Origin: Euryodendron excelsum
Taxonomy: Eukaryota; Streptophyta; Magnoliopsida; Ericales; Pentaphylacaceae
DNA length: 64,000 nucleotides
Assembly: GCA_033060915.1 (NCBI GenBank)
Contig: CM065380.1
Coordinates: forward strand, 47,404,501-47,468,500
Direction of reading: 5' to 3'
Under the pieces are notes generated by a model. The model had not been told where the DNA came from. It did not search any database and worked only from the letters and a program-made list of their open reading frames with translations. Position numbers and translations under genes: made by a program. Positions 31,203 through 44,492 of the stretch are shown here, one piece after another. The first letter of the stretch is position 1, and each line of letters opens with the position of its first letter.

Positions 31203-32610
31203 CCTATTCACTTTAAATTTTCAAAATGAAATTTTCAACATTGTTTAAAAAAAAAAAAACATGCATGTATTCATATTATCTTGTATTATGTTTGCCATCC
31301 ACATTACTAACTCTTGCATCTTTGTTTTGTAGGTACACATTTTGTTTAAATTTTATTAACTTCCATGCATGAATGTGATGAACAGGATGAATAGGAGTTG
31401 TTGGGCTCTTTCCTTCACTTTTAAAAAATCACACACACACTGCATGTGCACCTGCATTTTGCATACTTGCATTATTACCCTGATATGTCCTTTCTAGTAA
31501 AAAAGGGGGAACGATATATTGGTTGTGGGCAAGATGCTGTGTCAGTTTCTTGCCTACGGCCTCTTGATGGTTCTCCCGCTCGGATCACCAACCGATCATG
31601 GCACCACCTCGGGGAGTGGGCTTAGGTTTGAAGATCTGGGAACTGGCCTTTTTAGGACACATTAGTCAACCCTCAATCTCATACTCATATAGACACCATG
31701 CATAGCCGAACTTTTGCCGAATTTAAGACACGAGCACTGTTTTCCAAGACCATGGAGGAAAGGGCGACTACTCTTACTTTTGTTTATACCTGCTTATTCC
31801 TGTTGTTATAATGACTGTATTCTTACTATTATAATAACTGTATAACTGCTCATGCATGCACGTTTACCTAGTTATTGCAATCTCTCTCCTTATACTCTTT
31901 GCATATCCATGTTCGTGCATTCAACATCCCATGTCAAGACAAGAATTCCAAGTAACCTAAGTCACTGCATTCTCATGCATATGATCAACCCATTAAGAGT
32001 GACACCAACGTCACTCTCCCTTGCATTAAACCTACCTAAACCCTAAGGGTTCCCGCGTAACCCTAAGGACTCATGATATGCACCTCAATTCATTCCATAA
32101 GAGGGGCTCCAATCCCTCTACACTCACGGAGATAGGGTTGCCAAGAAGACAAGGGGCAATCGATCAACAAGGTCTCTCAATGACCTCCTCGACATCAAAT
32201 CCAAAGAAGGCGAACCCGAAGACTCAAGAGTAGTTTAGGTTTTTCCTTTGTAAAACTAGATAGGCGGAAGTCCAAAGGAAAATGTTCCCCCTTCCCCCTA
32301 TTAAAATGTATTTCAATTCCTTTGTATCTTAAATCCAAAATTCAATGTACTTCTTTACTTTTATGAATGAATGCATGGATGGCTGAAGGTTCCTACTTGA
32401 CAGGTAAGGTACCTGCATACAGGAGCAAATCCCCTATCTCCAAAAGTTGGCCAATACATTATGCGTAGCTTCCCTCCTAAAAGAGGGCACCCTAGAGCAT
32501 GCATTGCATAAAGATTTGTCAAGATAAAACACTGACTCTTTTCTTTTGTTGGTTTTAGGTACCTCCCCTCGTTCCCCCTGTCATTACAGGCCAAAAGCTC
32601 AGAAACGTTC
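31203..32610 (+). other. 5' leader of element 2, PBS deleted
   Basis: It aligns with 18950-20425 of element A, including the conserved block (31480-31770) and the TTTGTTTTGTAG acceptor-like site (31322-31333). The first 70 bp with the PBS are missing, so this copy could not be primed. Before the gag remnant there is a candidate acceptor TTTTGTTGGTTTTAG (about 32545-32559). I see no coding sequence. Confidence 0.65.
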
Positions 32611-33841
32611 ATGGAGTCACTTACACTCAACACCTTAACTCTACTATTAGCAGAGGTAAGAGGAGTTAGACATTGGATGACCAAAATGGAAGGCATACTC
32701 TCTTCACTCGTATTGCATGCAACCCATGAGCAATCAGAGTCCTCGCAAGCCCAAACCCATGATGGACGAAAAAGGATGAAGAAGGAAGACCAAGACTATG
32801 CCTCGACCATTGCTTGCCAACAACCTCCCTAGGCCGAGGGCCCTATTTGGATGCCTTCCAAACCAACCTCTAACCAAACCCATGGATTATATAATCTCTC
32901 CTACGGATATCAGCACAACCCATTTGGCCCTGACACCGAAAATTATCCCATGTTGAGATATAAAACCCGAAACCCTTTCAATTCCCGAACCATCCCCAAT
33001 CATTAAAAACATCTGCAGCACCTCCTCGGCCTAGGAGAACAAGTGGAAAAAAGCGGACATTTACTAAACTCGCATGCTCACAGACCACGGCCTACTTTGG
33101 TCTCTTAGCACCTGGATATCTGAAGCCTATACCTGCCCGACCCCAACCCAATCCTCTGCCTCATTACTTCAAATTTGCAGCAAGCTGTAAGTATCATTTA
33201 AGTAGCCAAGGACATGACATTGAAGATTGTTTGACCCTCATGCATAAGATTTAAGACCTGATAGATAATAAGATCATTGGCGTACGACCAGCAAATCCTT
33301 CTCCAAACGGCCCTACAGACCCTTCGCTGGACCGCAGCATCAACATTGTTATAAAATTTGGTAACAACAAGGTTTGTTTTGCTGCATGCCAAGAGATATA
33401 TTGCAAGGATGGGGAGGAACTGGAGTGCGGCGATATGGAACAGAGTTGTACTCGGTTACGGTGCAACCCCGATAAAATGTCGACCCGGAAGACGAACTCG
33501 CATATGAATCTGTGAAGAAAAGTAACTAGGAGCTGTCCAAACTCAGTAATAAGAATCCCCCATTGTACACACCTGAGGAACACCGAGCCACGACTGGGTG
33601 CTAGAGCAGAAAACCCCGGGCTCAGCCTATCAAGCTGGAAGAAAACGAGTCGCCTGACTGGTTTGTTAGAAAAACCATGGAGCAAACAAATGAAGGCAAG
33701 ACAACCAAGAAAGCTGACAATTATATCATTACCGCCAACTCACTCGGAACTCTGGGAGAAACATCTACCTATCCTGCCTAGGCCAAAGACCCCAACCACG
33801 AATGGAATGCTGATGTGGGCCTTTGCCCAAAGCCTGACTAA
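32611..33841 (+). pseudogene. gag: gag remnant of element 2, capsid core missing
   Basis: It begins with an ATG at 32611 (MESLTLNTLTLLLAEVRGVR) and runs 73 codons to a stop. The N-terminus resembles a gag coiled-coil start rather than that of element A. The Retrotrans_gag core of element A has no counterpart. The finger CKYHLSSQGHDIEDC (33186-33230) survives and is followed by a stop within the KIQDLID motif. The C-terminal segment (NYIITANSLGTLGE, ending CPKPD at 33841) matches the tail of element A gag. At least two frameshifts separate these parts. Confidence 0.7.
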
Positions 33842-35797
33842 ACTGGGTTCCCCTCAAAAGCGTACAAGAGAGGGGTGTTTTCACCCACTTTCTTTCTATC
33901 CCTTTTACTTTCTGTCTCTAAATTGATGTTTACATTCTGTTTTTGCTTAGAAACTCTATGCTTTCCATAAAAATAATGAATAGTAGTTAAATGATAGTCT
34001 TTTATTTCATCGCTGTTGTCTTATCTTCTCCTGAGAATGGTAGCTACTTTCTATACAAGGGGCATGGCCTGTCTCATGGAATGATCTGACTCGAGGAGAT
34101 GATAACATGAGCTAACTACTCACCAAATGATCAGCTTTCCACAGAGAGAGAGGATAAGGATGAGTGAGGATACTACCCAAAGACGACACTTACAAGACAC
34201 TGAAGCTAAGCGATGTGTGGTTAGTCTATCAAAATGAAGAGGAGCCATCTTTCACTTCCCCACATATAAATAAAAGAATAAATAACTAAATAAATAAACA
34301 AATGCGCTTATATTCCCTTTGCTTAACTCTTAGTGCCTCGCGGAAAGCAAAAATCTTCCTTGTTAATCCCGATCCAAAACTGTCCCCCCCCACTGGGGCA
34401 GACAATAGTTGAGAACTCTAGAAATGATATCCATCTTCTATCAAGTTAGGACAGCAGTGAAAGCTCTATAGGTCAAGAAATCAAATTCAAAGTGAAAAGA
34501 GGCCCTCATTCCATTTCCCATTCAGTCAAGAGCAACCCCTTGCCAAACCCGTTGAGCCATTTACCTTCTTTGACAAAACCCCAACCTAAGGATCACCGCC
34601 CCATTGGGTAGATTGAATTGCCAAGAAAAAGCTCTAAGGAAAAAGAGTCGAAGAATTATTCATTTCATGAAGGAAAAGAAAGGACAAAGGGAAGGAAAAA
34701 AGTTGCCAAGGGGCAAGAGAAAAAAAAAATCCTTTAAGGAAAGGCCTGAAGAAAACCATGATTGTGCCATAATAAGAAGAAAAGAAAGTCATGTTTATCT
34801 CAAAAAGCATATAGAAAGGGTGAAAGAGAAGAGTCATTTTCATCCTGAAAAATATATAGCCAAAGCAAGAAGGAAATTCAAAGGTGATCCTAGGCTACAA
34901 TGAAACCCAGTAGAAATAATAGGATTGAGCTTTTATCCTTTCTTGCAAAACCCCAAAACCATGGCCTACATTACAACTATACTAAAGTCCACTCTGATTG
35001 AAAATGGATTGCTTGATCTAAATGAGTTGAACATGTTACCAAAGCCAAGAAGGATGCTAGCCCTACGGAGAAAATAGTCAAGGACGGTATGGATCTAAAC
35101 CCTACTGAAAGCAACATCGAATTTGGGCCTATATATCCTGTTGTTTCGAAAACCCCATAACTTAGCCTATATGACAATCCTAAACAAAGTCTCCTCAGAT
35201 TGAAAGGACGGACCACTTATCGCTTTGCCAAAGGTCAGGTAAACTATTGCTAAAACCCCGAGAGTCGAGAGTTTCAGCCCAGTAACCCTATACACTAACC
35301 TCGAGGTAGAGAGCCGAAGGCGATCAAAAAGTTGAGAAAGGTGCGAAGTGCTATCATCCAATCAAGGTAGGGTTGAGCCAGAGGAGAGGTTAGACCCTCG
35401 AAAAGGAAGAAGTTACCATTCCAAAAACTATAAGTTCAATAGCACCCCGTGTCATTCTATTATTGTGTTTTCAACATGTGCATACGTTTCAAAAAAAAAA
35501 AAAAAAGAAGAAGAAGAAACAATCAGCATGAGTTTTGCACACATAAGGTATAACTCCATGTAAAAAAACAGAAGTCACCAACATCAACTCATACAATAGA
35601 TACCTAACATCATCATCCATCACATGCATCTGATCATATGCCTAGCTGTAAATATCATAAATGTATCTGTCTATCCATGCATCTAAATACTATAAATATC
35701 CATCTTTGTACAAAACTTACAAAATAAAACTGTCTAACATAAATATATCTCAAGAATAGGGGCAAGGGAAGATCAGAATCTCCACAAGGGGCATCTG
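33842..35797 (+). other. Non-coding repeat zone of element 2
   Basis: It is collinear with 22422-24335 of element A and highly similar, with small indels and a run of about 19 A at 35490-35508. The 34604-34903 frame is Lys/Arg-rich and its counterpart in element A is disrupted, so I do not call it a gene. No pol remnant was seen. Confidence 0.6.
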
Positions 35798-37673
35798 TCA
35801 CATGTCAAAGTCAATGTCATCTGGATCGAAATCCCCGAAACCTGGCATCGAAGGAGGCAAATAGCTACTCAAAGCACCAACGTCTTGCAGAGAAGACAGA
35901 ACCAAAATCAACCACACGGAAAAAAGAATTAGACAACAACAGAACCAGAAGAAGCAGAGAAAGAACAACATACCCCCACCCCCCCCCCCCCCCCCCCCCC
36001 CCCCCCGCCCACCTAGCTGAGATAATCGAGCCGTCAAGGAAGCTACCTCGGCCTGGTACTGATCCCGCTCCATCTGGTACTGATCTCTCTGGTCTCTCAC
36101 AACAGTAAACTCAGCCTGGGGCACATATCCTTTGGCACGGCGCCACAAGTCAAACCACCTCCTGGCCAACAGCGTACCCGTCGACTACTACCTCAAATCG
36201 AGTGAAGGCACCGATCAAGTGAGCCCCACAGTGTGCAACGTAATCTGTGTCTAGGGGAAACAGGAACTCGACACTTGGCTGATGCTCCTGATAAGGGATA
36301 GGCACTCCCGCCACCAAGGCTCCAAACATATAGTCCGGCAGAGCCCCTGCTGATCGAAACTCCTCATAAAACTATCGCCAGTGTCGCTCTCCCAGATAGG
36401 ACTCCCAAGTGTCATCACTGAGAAAAGCAACCCTCGACAAGGATAATGGGACTAAGTACCGGACTGTCTCGTAATGAACTGATCCAATAAAGGGCCACCA
36501 ATTCACATCCCTCACCTCAATCAGCTCCAGGTTAGCCTGGAGCGTCACAAAATTAGTAATCTTGGATCGTTGAGCTACCCAGTCATGAGCCCACCTCAAA
36601 GCACGAGGATAGTGGTCGTCCTCAACAACTGCAGGGCAATGCACAGGCAGGCACTCGTAACTCCACCAGATAAGAAAGGGCCAGAAACTAGTCATGCTGC
36701 CCCAACGGGAAGAAGTTCGGACCCACATTGACTGAAGAAAGCAGCCAAAGGAGAAGGATCCCCAGTCCAGCTTAGATAAAGCTCCAAGATTGGCTACTAT
36801 ACTCACTAATCGACATGGCACGAACGACTTGTTGTTGTTACAAAAGCAGCTAAAGATGATGTACAAAACAAGTCGCCATCTCATAATATCCCGCCTGGCA
36901 GGCGATGGCTCAATAGCAAAGGCACGGTCATCCTGACTGATCCAAGAGACTGGGATGACAGAACGCTCAGGAGGAGGCAAGTCCAATAGTAAACAGGCCT
37001 CGTCCCTACTAACTGACTGCAAGGTGATCCGCCGGCCGACAAAGGAAAGCCCTGTGATGATCGCCTAGTCCAAGGGAGTGGGGCCTAACTTAAAACAGAC
37101 AAAATGGAAGGTCCCAATCTCTCCAAACCACCGCTCAACCAATGCTAGTACCAAATGCCAATTCAAGCGGTTAGCCTGTAATCCCATGAAGGTGCCGAAT
37201 CCAATCTCCGCCAAGAAGGCACGATATGACGGGGCAGCTCGCTGCATAGTCACGAATACTTGATGAACAGCCCCTCTAAAAGCTGTGCGTACTCGGGGAG
37301 GGGGCAAATGCTGTCTGGAGTATACGCTGGGGTGATAAGCCAAATCCCCGAGTGGGGGAATATCCGGTACCTGCAAGTCTCCCAAGTCAACATCCGTCTG
37401 CCTATGCCTGGAGGAAGCTCTCCCATAACCGGTCACCTGATCCCTAAGGCCCGGTACCTCCTCCTCTACGTCAATGTCCTCTACAAAAGCCTGCTCAACC
37501 GAAGGAAAGGGGTCGACAGGTGGCCTACTCCCCCGACCACTCTGACTAGACGCTGCCTACCCAGTAGACCGTCAGCTGCCCCTAGACCGACTAGAGTCGC
37601 TAGTGGAATCTGTTCGAGCCACCTTCCCCAATCGGCGTCTCCTCTCGGAGCCATCATCATCCACATCTGCCAT
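35798..37673 (-). pseudogene. Antisense PMD-like gene of element 2, fullest copy
   Basis: The ATG at 37673 begins MADVDDDGSERRRR. The reading frame runs to about 36150 with in-frame stops near 37572, 37557, 37065 and 36370, then a 1-base insertion. It covers the PMD: VHQVFVTMQRAAPSYRAF, NWHLVLALVERWFGE, GPTPLD then AIITGLSFVGRRI (the usual PMD motif 'L.DV..LTGLPVDG'), SWISQDD, RRDIMRWRLVLYIIFS, KLDWGSFSFGCFL, YPRALRWAHDW, RDVNWWPFIGS. The C-terminus is a coiled coil (DQYQAEVASLTARLSQL) ending in a Gly run encoded by a C-run. Exon 2 (35798-35884) follows, but its acceptor AG is shifted. This copy shows what element A has lost. The role is unknown. Confidence 0.75.
35973..36007 (+). repeat. Poly-C run at an exon end
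   Basis: A run of roughly 28 C interrupted once lies where elements A and the 44493 fragment have only 5 to 7 C. On the antisense strand it encodes a Gly run directly before the intron donor GTATGTTG. It is probably replication slippage. Confidence 0.85.
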
Positions 37674-39297
37674 CCTGAAAAGGTAAGCCATGGTAAGAGG
37701 TGTTAATCTACAGCACATACAGATAAATGATAATAAAATAAAGTAAACAATAAAAACAAACAATAAAAAAATAAATGAATAACAATAAAAAGATTTCAAA
37801 TGCTAAGTCAAAGAAAATGCCTATATGTTTTGTCCAAAATTTCTAAATAGTTTCTAAATTTTAGGATTTTTCAATCAAAATTCAGCCTAATCTTTTTATT
37901 CCAATTTGAGTTTTCTAAAGATTCCTCCTCTAAAATGTTTTCTTCTTTCCCAAGTTTTTCAAATCTTCCATACATCCCATCGAAAACCCCGAGTTCTCTA
38001 AAAATTAAAATCAGTTTTCAACTCTTCCAAAATATGTTCGTCTCTAAATCCTTTTTTTCAATGTCTCCTTAAATTTTTCTTCCAATAGTTTCTAAGGTTC
38101 CTGAGTTTCTCGGGCCTTCTCCGCCAAAAAGGCCCTATCTCCAATGGTCTTATATCTTTTTCCTTCAAAAAAATTTTATTTCAAAATTTTTCCAACCCAT
38201 TTTCTAAATTTCTAATAAATTTCGGCAGAGTCCCATTTAAAAAACAAATGGTCTCTACAACACCTATGACATCAACACGAAACACAAAACATGCACTTTT
38301 CAACGTTACAATCACATAACATCAGCACCTGTGCACACTTGTCAATTTTTTGAAATTTTCAAAACACATGTTTTATTTTTCTAATAAATCAATGGTTTTC
38401 AAAAAATGTCTTAAAATTCCTCAAAATCATTTCAAATATTTTCTAAAAATATTCCTACATTTTTCAAAATTCCAAACTCTAAAAATTTCATCAATTTATT
38501 GGGTTTTCCCATTTTTCCAAATTTCTAAGTATTTTTCTATTTTTCAAAAAATAAAAAATTCACCGAGTTTTCAAAAAATCACGAAACTTCATACGGTTGA
38601 TAAACACATTTTTCTAAGGCACATTGCATAAAAATCTAGCCAGAAAATCTAATGCCCAAGCTTGTGGGAACAAATCTCCTATTCCTGCGAATAACCCTCT
38701 TCACATAATCACGTAAAATCACTCAAATTCAATCAAACAAGCACCAAAATGCAAAAATAATATCACCACAGTGTTCAAAACATATCAAAACATCAAATTC
38801 TACTATTCACATGATTTAAACGAAATTCTACACATCAAAATCAACAAAAATTTGAAAACTCACTTTTTAGAGTTCTCCGGCGAAATTTTCTCTTCTGGCG
38901 TCTTTTTCGGCGACGTGGTCTCCTTTCGGCAATCACCCATGGTCTCCAAGAAGTGCTCCTTTAATGTTCAAGTCGGTTTCCTCGTAATGTCTCTTGGATT
39001 TGCAAAAAACTCTTCAAATACCGCAAATGTTCGAACCATAATTTTTCTGGTTTTAACTCCAAGCCTGGCACCACTAGCAGAGGAACCAAGCTTATTCTGC
39101 CAAAGGCTCCACTCCTAGTGGCACCAGTTTCCAATTCTGGGCAACTTTGCCCTTTTCCCGCCAAAACTCATTTTCGAAGGCCTTTTGGGCCCAATATCCA
39201 TTTTCAAACCCCCATTTTCCATAATTTTTCAAATCCGTCCCTCCGACCGCCTCACGGTCAATATGGGGCTCTTATTTTATAGTTTTTTGTCTTCGAC
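37674..39297 (-). promoter_or_regulatory. 5' region of antisense gene in element 2 with TATA box and long intron
   Basis: On the reverse strand a canonical CTATAAAATA lies at about 39273-39282 and the GGCGCC-type inverted repeats at 39060-39125. A donor AAAGTGAGTTTTC starts an intron at 38863 and an acceptor CTTTTCAG ends it at 37675, one base before the ATG. The 1.2-kb intron is longer than in element A because of an extra 350 bp at about 37810-38160. The TATA box is the best-preserved of the four copies. Confidence 0.5.
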
Positions 39298-42200
39298 AAG
39301 CACCCCATTTTTGACCACTCGGCGGTCTCCACTTCGTCCAGACTTGTGTTCATGCCAATGTGGGTATATTTCGAGTCAAATCAACTTTCTAAGTCTAATC
39401 TTATCTATTTATCACTTCGGGGGCCCACTGGGCCCAAACAAAGGCAAAATGACCAAAATGACCCTGGGGGTATCATTCGTTCTAGTCCCACCAGGCGTGT
39501 CTTTCCGAAGACGATAAGGCCCCTTTCCAATTCCAAATTAGGCATGTCTTTCCGAGGACGGTAAGTCCCTTTTCCAATTCCAAATCAAGCACGTCTTTCC
39601 GAAGACGATAAGTCTCTTCCAATTCCAAATCAGGCACGTCTTTCCGAAAGAAGGTAAGTCCCTTTTCTAATTCCAAATCAAGCATGTCTTTCTGAAGACG
39701 GTAAGTCCCTTTTTCAATTTCAATTCTAATTCCAATCCCTCTCTCGAGACAGTTGATTCCTCAAGACGGTTCGGCATTTTTTTGAAGAAAATCTCTTCAA
39801 AATGGTAAGTCCCTTTAAACCTATTGATCGGGACGAGACCCCAAGTCCTCTAAATGGTAGAATGGTCCACCTTTAGCGCCTGCTAGCCCGCCAATGCAGA
39901 AATGTCAGTTTAGGCACGCTTTTTGAGAAAGTTGATTCTCAGGCGCTAAGTCCTTTTAGCAGCTTCCCGAGATCAGGCAGTCTCGGGAATGATCGCGAAC
40001 CGTCAGAGTAGCGGAAATACTCGCAAACAAGTCAATATAGGGAATTGCCAACAAACCCCTGTATCATGCGACCGCCGTCAGAGTGGCGAAAACACTCAAA
40101 ACCCAGGTCAACACCAGTGCCTGTTAGCCCACTTCGGTGAAAAATGACCAAACTGCCCCTAGGGCCATTTTTCGGCACGTTTCTCGAGAACACATCTGTT
40201 TCCTTGGAACGGTAAGTCCAACCTTCCCAATTTTGTCTTAAAGGCCATCTGACATGATTAGGTGCCTTCTAGTCAGTTTCGGGCCAATTTCGAGACTTTT
40301 CGGTCAAGATGACCATTTTGCCCCTAGGCATTCGCATGCCCCGGGAACCACACTGGCCCTGAGTATCAAACCGGTATCCTCCCGAGAATGCTTCTTATAG
40401 TGTTCTCAACCTTTCTTTATCTTTCTGGATCATTCCGAGTTAGTTCCGACAAACCCGATGCAAAATGACTGTTTTGCCCCAAGTGGGCCGGTCGTCTTTT
40501 TCAACCACACCGGCTCTGGGTATCAAACCGGTAACCTTTAGGAATATTCTAAATAATGTTTCCAAATCTCGAGTCTTTTTCTGGGACATTCCGAGTCTGT
40601 CCCGGCAGCTTTCCGGCTTGATTGACCGTTCTGTCCCTAATGGCCCAGTCAATCCTTCCGACACATCCAATCCTCATTTTTCAAGTCAAATACCTCTAGG
40701 ACGCTACTCTGAGTGTTCTTGCCCTTTTTCGGCCCTTCGGGTCATTCCCAGCCTCTTCAAATCATTCCCGGACTTTTCGAAGTCACTCCTAGTGAAGCCA
40801 GGCTAAAAATTGCATAGTAGTCACTAGTACAAGCGCCCAAATCTTCCACAAATACGTTGCTTGCCGACTTAACAAACTTTCCTAACTGACTGGTGTCATT
40901 AGCAGTGGCGCCAAGCCAAGAAATGGCCTGGCGCCACTCCTAGTGGTGCCAAGAGAAATTTTGCCCTGGCGCCATTGCAACAGGCACCAGGTCTATCGCT
41001 CCTCTATAAATACAAAGTCTCTTCCAGTGTGAAAGGGGTCCGCAAACTCAGTCTAAAAAATCTAATATTTGATATACAGAGCTCGTAGTTTCCCCTAAAC
41101 CCTAGTTTCTCTAGGTTTTCCAAACCCTAGCCACCATATACTAAACTCTAGCCTCCTATACACTCTTATACGCCCTCATACACTTATACACTAGCCTCCA
41201 ACCCTTCCTTGAAGACTTGAAGGGCTGCAATCCGAAGGTTTGAAGATTGAAGATGAACTTTTGAAGATTGAAGTGAAGATCGAAGCAAGACAAGCAAAGC
41301 AAAGTGCGCAAAGCTAAGCAAAATAAAGACGACACAAGGTAGAATTTTTATTTATGTTTACGCATCTTCCCCCTCTCTCTTCTCTCTCCTAACCCACTTG
41401 GATTTTCTCTATTTTAATCCCCCATCTATTCCCCCCCCCCTCTTTGCATGCTTGAAACAAGGGGATTCCTAGTCCATGTGTAGGATTAGACTATTGGAGG
41501 GTCACCGTGTCGGGGGCTTTCTTTTAGTCTAACCGGAGACCACGTGGGTTCGGCCCCCTTAAATTATGTGGTGTAGCCTTAACCTTGTATGTTCACGACC
41601 CCAAATTTACACTGTGCATATCATCTTCTTGCATTCTCCCAAAAGTTGTTTTCAAAATTGTTCTCAAACTCGTTTTCAAAACTTGCATTAAAACTTGTTT
41701 TCAAAATTGCCTCAAAGTCTTCTTTTTCAAAACTAGTTTTCAAAATCACAATCCTAGGGTGATTCTAGCCTTTCCATGGCTAGGGTTGCTTTAGGAAAGT
41801 GCTATATTTAAAGTGGCTAATATGGTCCATATTTTCAATTTCTTGTTGTTTTCAAAACCACTTTCTTAAAGTGGTTCTAGCCTTCTTATGGTTAGAATCG
41901 CTTTAAGAAAGTGAGACGTTTTTATACTTTCCAAAAAAATTCTCTTTTTTCTAAAACCTCCTTTTTCAACGTGCTTTCTAAAAAACTCTTTTTTCCAAAA
42001 TTATTTCTAAAAACTCCTCCAAAAATCTATTTTTCAAAACTTCCTTTTAAATTCCTTTCCAAAATACTCTCCTCAAAATCGACTTTCTAAAAACGATTCC
42101 TAAATCTCTTTTCTAAAAACTCTCTCCAACAGTCTTTTTTCAAAAATCTTTCTTAAAACTCTATTCTCAAAATCTTCCTTCTAGAAACTCCTCTCTAGGA

Positions 42201-44492
42201 TTCCCTTCTAAAAATCTTCATTTCCCAAAACACACTTTTCAAAAATCCTTTTCCTTAGAGCCCAAGTCAAGCCCTAGAGCTAACAATTAGGAAACCCTAA
42301 TTTTCTTTCCAAAAACATGGTTTTCAAACTTGCCTTAAAACTTAGGTTTCCAAAACCTCCCGTTTTCTACGTCAAAATTATATTTTCAAAAACCCATTTT
42401 CTACGTCAAAACTATACACTTCCAAATCTAGGGTTTCTAAAACTTCCTTTTCCAAATCCTTGTCAATTCAAATATTCTCTTTAGGAAATCAAATCCAATC
42501 TCCCGTTTAGGAAACTAGATCCAATCCTCCATTTTTTAAAACAAAATCAAACCTTAATTTTTAGAAACGAAATCCAATCCCTTGTTTTAGGAAATTGGAA
42601 TCTTAACCCTTCCTAGTTTAAATCTTTCCTAATTCAACTCCTTCCTAACCGTCTACTTTCCTAAATCTTAAGTTTCCAAAACTTGAATATAAAAATCTTT
42701 CCTAAATTTTAAAACTCAAAATTTAAATCTTTCCTAATTCAACTCTCTCCTAATTTCTTACCTTCCTAAACCATAAGTTTCCTAAAACTTGCAAATCTTT
42801 CCTTAAACATTAAGCTTCCAAATTTTCCTAATTCATCCATTTCCTAATTCTACTCCTTTTCAAATCTTAACTTTTCAAATCTAAGTTTCCAAATCTTTCT
42901 TAAACTCAAATCTTTCCTAATTTCAAGATTTTCTAAAACTCAAACTTTAAAACTTTCTAAATTTCAAATCTTTCTAAAATTCTAAGCTTTCTGAAATCAA
43001 AACTTACTTAAGTTAAATCTTCCTAAACCTCTAACCTTTCTAAATTGTAAACTTTCCTAAACTTCAAATCTTTCTAAATCTAAAGCTTTCTAAACGCAAA
43101 ACTTTCTTATTTTCAAAACTTCTCTATTTTAAAACATTCCAAATTCGAAACTTTCCTATTTTGAAAACTTTCTAAATTAGAAACTTTCTTAAGTTAAAAC
43201 TTTCCTAAATCAAATTTTCCTAAAGTGAAACCTTTCCTTTTTCTAAATTTTCCTAATTCAAAACTTTCCTAAGTTAAAATTTTCCTAAGTTGAAACTTTC
43301 TTAATTCAAAACTTTCCTAAGTTGAAACTTTCCTAAACCAAAACTTTCCTAAAATGATACTTCCCTAATTTGAACCTTTCCTAAATCTAGTCTTTCCTAA
43401 TCTTTCCAAGTCCAATGTTTGAGTTAAATCTTTTCTAAAATCCTTCCAAGTCAAGTCAAATATTTTCTAAGTCTCAAGTCTTTCCTAAGTCTAGGTTTCC
43501 TAAAACCAAGTTTTTCAAAACCAATCTTTTCAAATCTTCCAATAAAAGTTCAAATTTTATACTCTTCTAATTTCAATTCGAATTCCAACTCCAACTCCAA
43601 CTCTTTTCCAAATCAACTCTTTTATTCTTAATCGGACTCTTGTCCGAACTACGACTGACCTGATTCCTCCAAAAGGATACGTAGGTAACCCTCATGGGTG
43701 CGGTCGCCATATTTTTCAAATCTCAAATTCCACAACATTTTTCAAATTTTCAATTTCATAACCTTTTTCAAATCTGAAATTCCATAACTGCTTTCCAATT
43801 TCCAATTCTATGTTCTATTTCCAATTTCATTAAAATCTATTTTCAAATATCAATTGTCAATTTCCAAAACTTTCCAATTTTAAACATATCCTTTCAAATC
43901 TCTCTTCTAAAATCAAATCAAATTATTCTTTCCAACTCTCTTTTCTTACACTTGCGTATCATGCATCATGCCTTTTTAAACATTGTTTTCTAAAGTGGAT
44001 AGGATTGAACATTAATTAATTGAAGACTCTCACAGGTGAATCTCGGGTAGATTGACATGTAGGTACCGAAAGGGTGGGGTAGGGTGATGGCTTAGTGCGT
44101 CTTCCTTACACGTAACCAACTTCCGAACCTAGATCACTGATTTCGATAGACCAAAACAGAGTTATTTTTCAAAAAAGGGCTAAATGTTTTCCAAAGGTTG
44201 CCAAACAACCTGTTTTCTTAAAAACTCTCTCTTGAGGAGATATTTTCAAAATCGTTTTTCAAAAACCCTAAGTGTAGTCTTCGAATTATTCTTTGTTTTT
44301 AGGTGACCTAACTCACCTTAATCAAGTTAGGTGGCGACTCTAAATCATTTCAAAAAGCCCTTTATTCAAATCTATTTTCAATTCAAACCTAGTCGCACTC
44401 ATTCTTCTAAGAGGGTGAGTTCTAACGAGAGAGTACAGTGTTTTTCTCGCTTGGGTGTGTATCCCACGAGTGCGAAAAATCTGGGCGCAACA
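39298..44492 (+). mobile_element. LTR3, nearly complete
   Basis: It begins in CTTCGACAAGCACCCC, where a deletion has fused the end of the antisense gene region to AAGCACCCC of the LTR. The polypurine tract and TGT are lost. It then shows five or more U3 repeat units (39490-39720), GGCGCC hairpins (40890-40985), TATAAATA (41005-41012), a pyrimidine tract (41930-43600), block 1 (43630-43720), block 2 (44055-44118) and the PBS-like GGTGGCGACTC (44330-44340). It ends GGGCGCAACA at 44492, close to the canonical end. A PBS does not follow. Confidence 0.85.
41005..41012 (+). promoter_or_regulatory. LTR3 TATA box
   Basis: TATAAATA in CTCCTCTATAAATACAAAG, after the GGCGCC hairpin zone. Confidence 0.65.

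Noticed and set aside
34604..34903. Lys/Arg-rich 99-codon frame in element 2
   Set aside because: The counterpart in element A (about 23220-23500) is broken and the composition follows the A/G-rich DNA. I see no motif.
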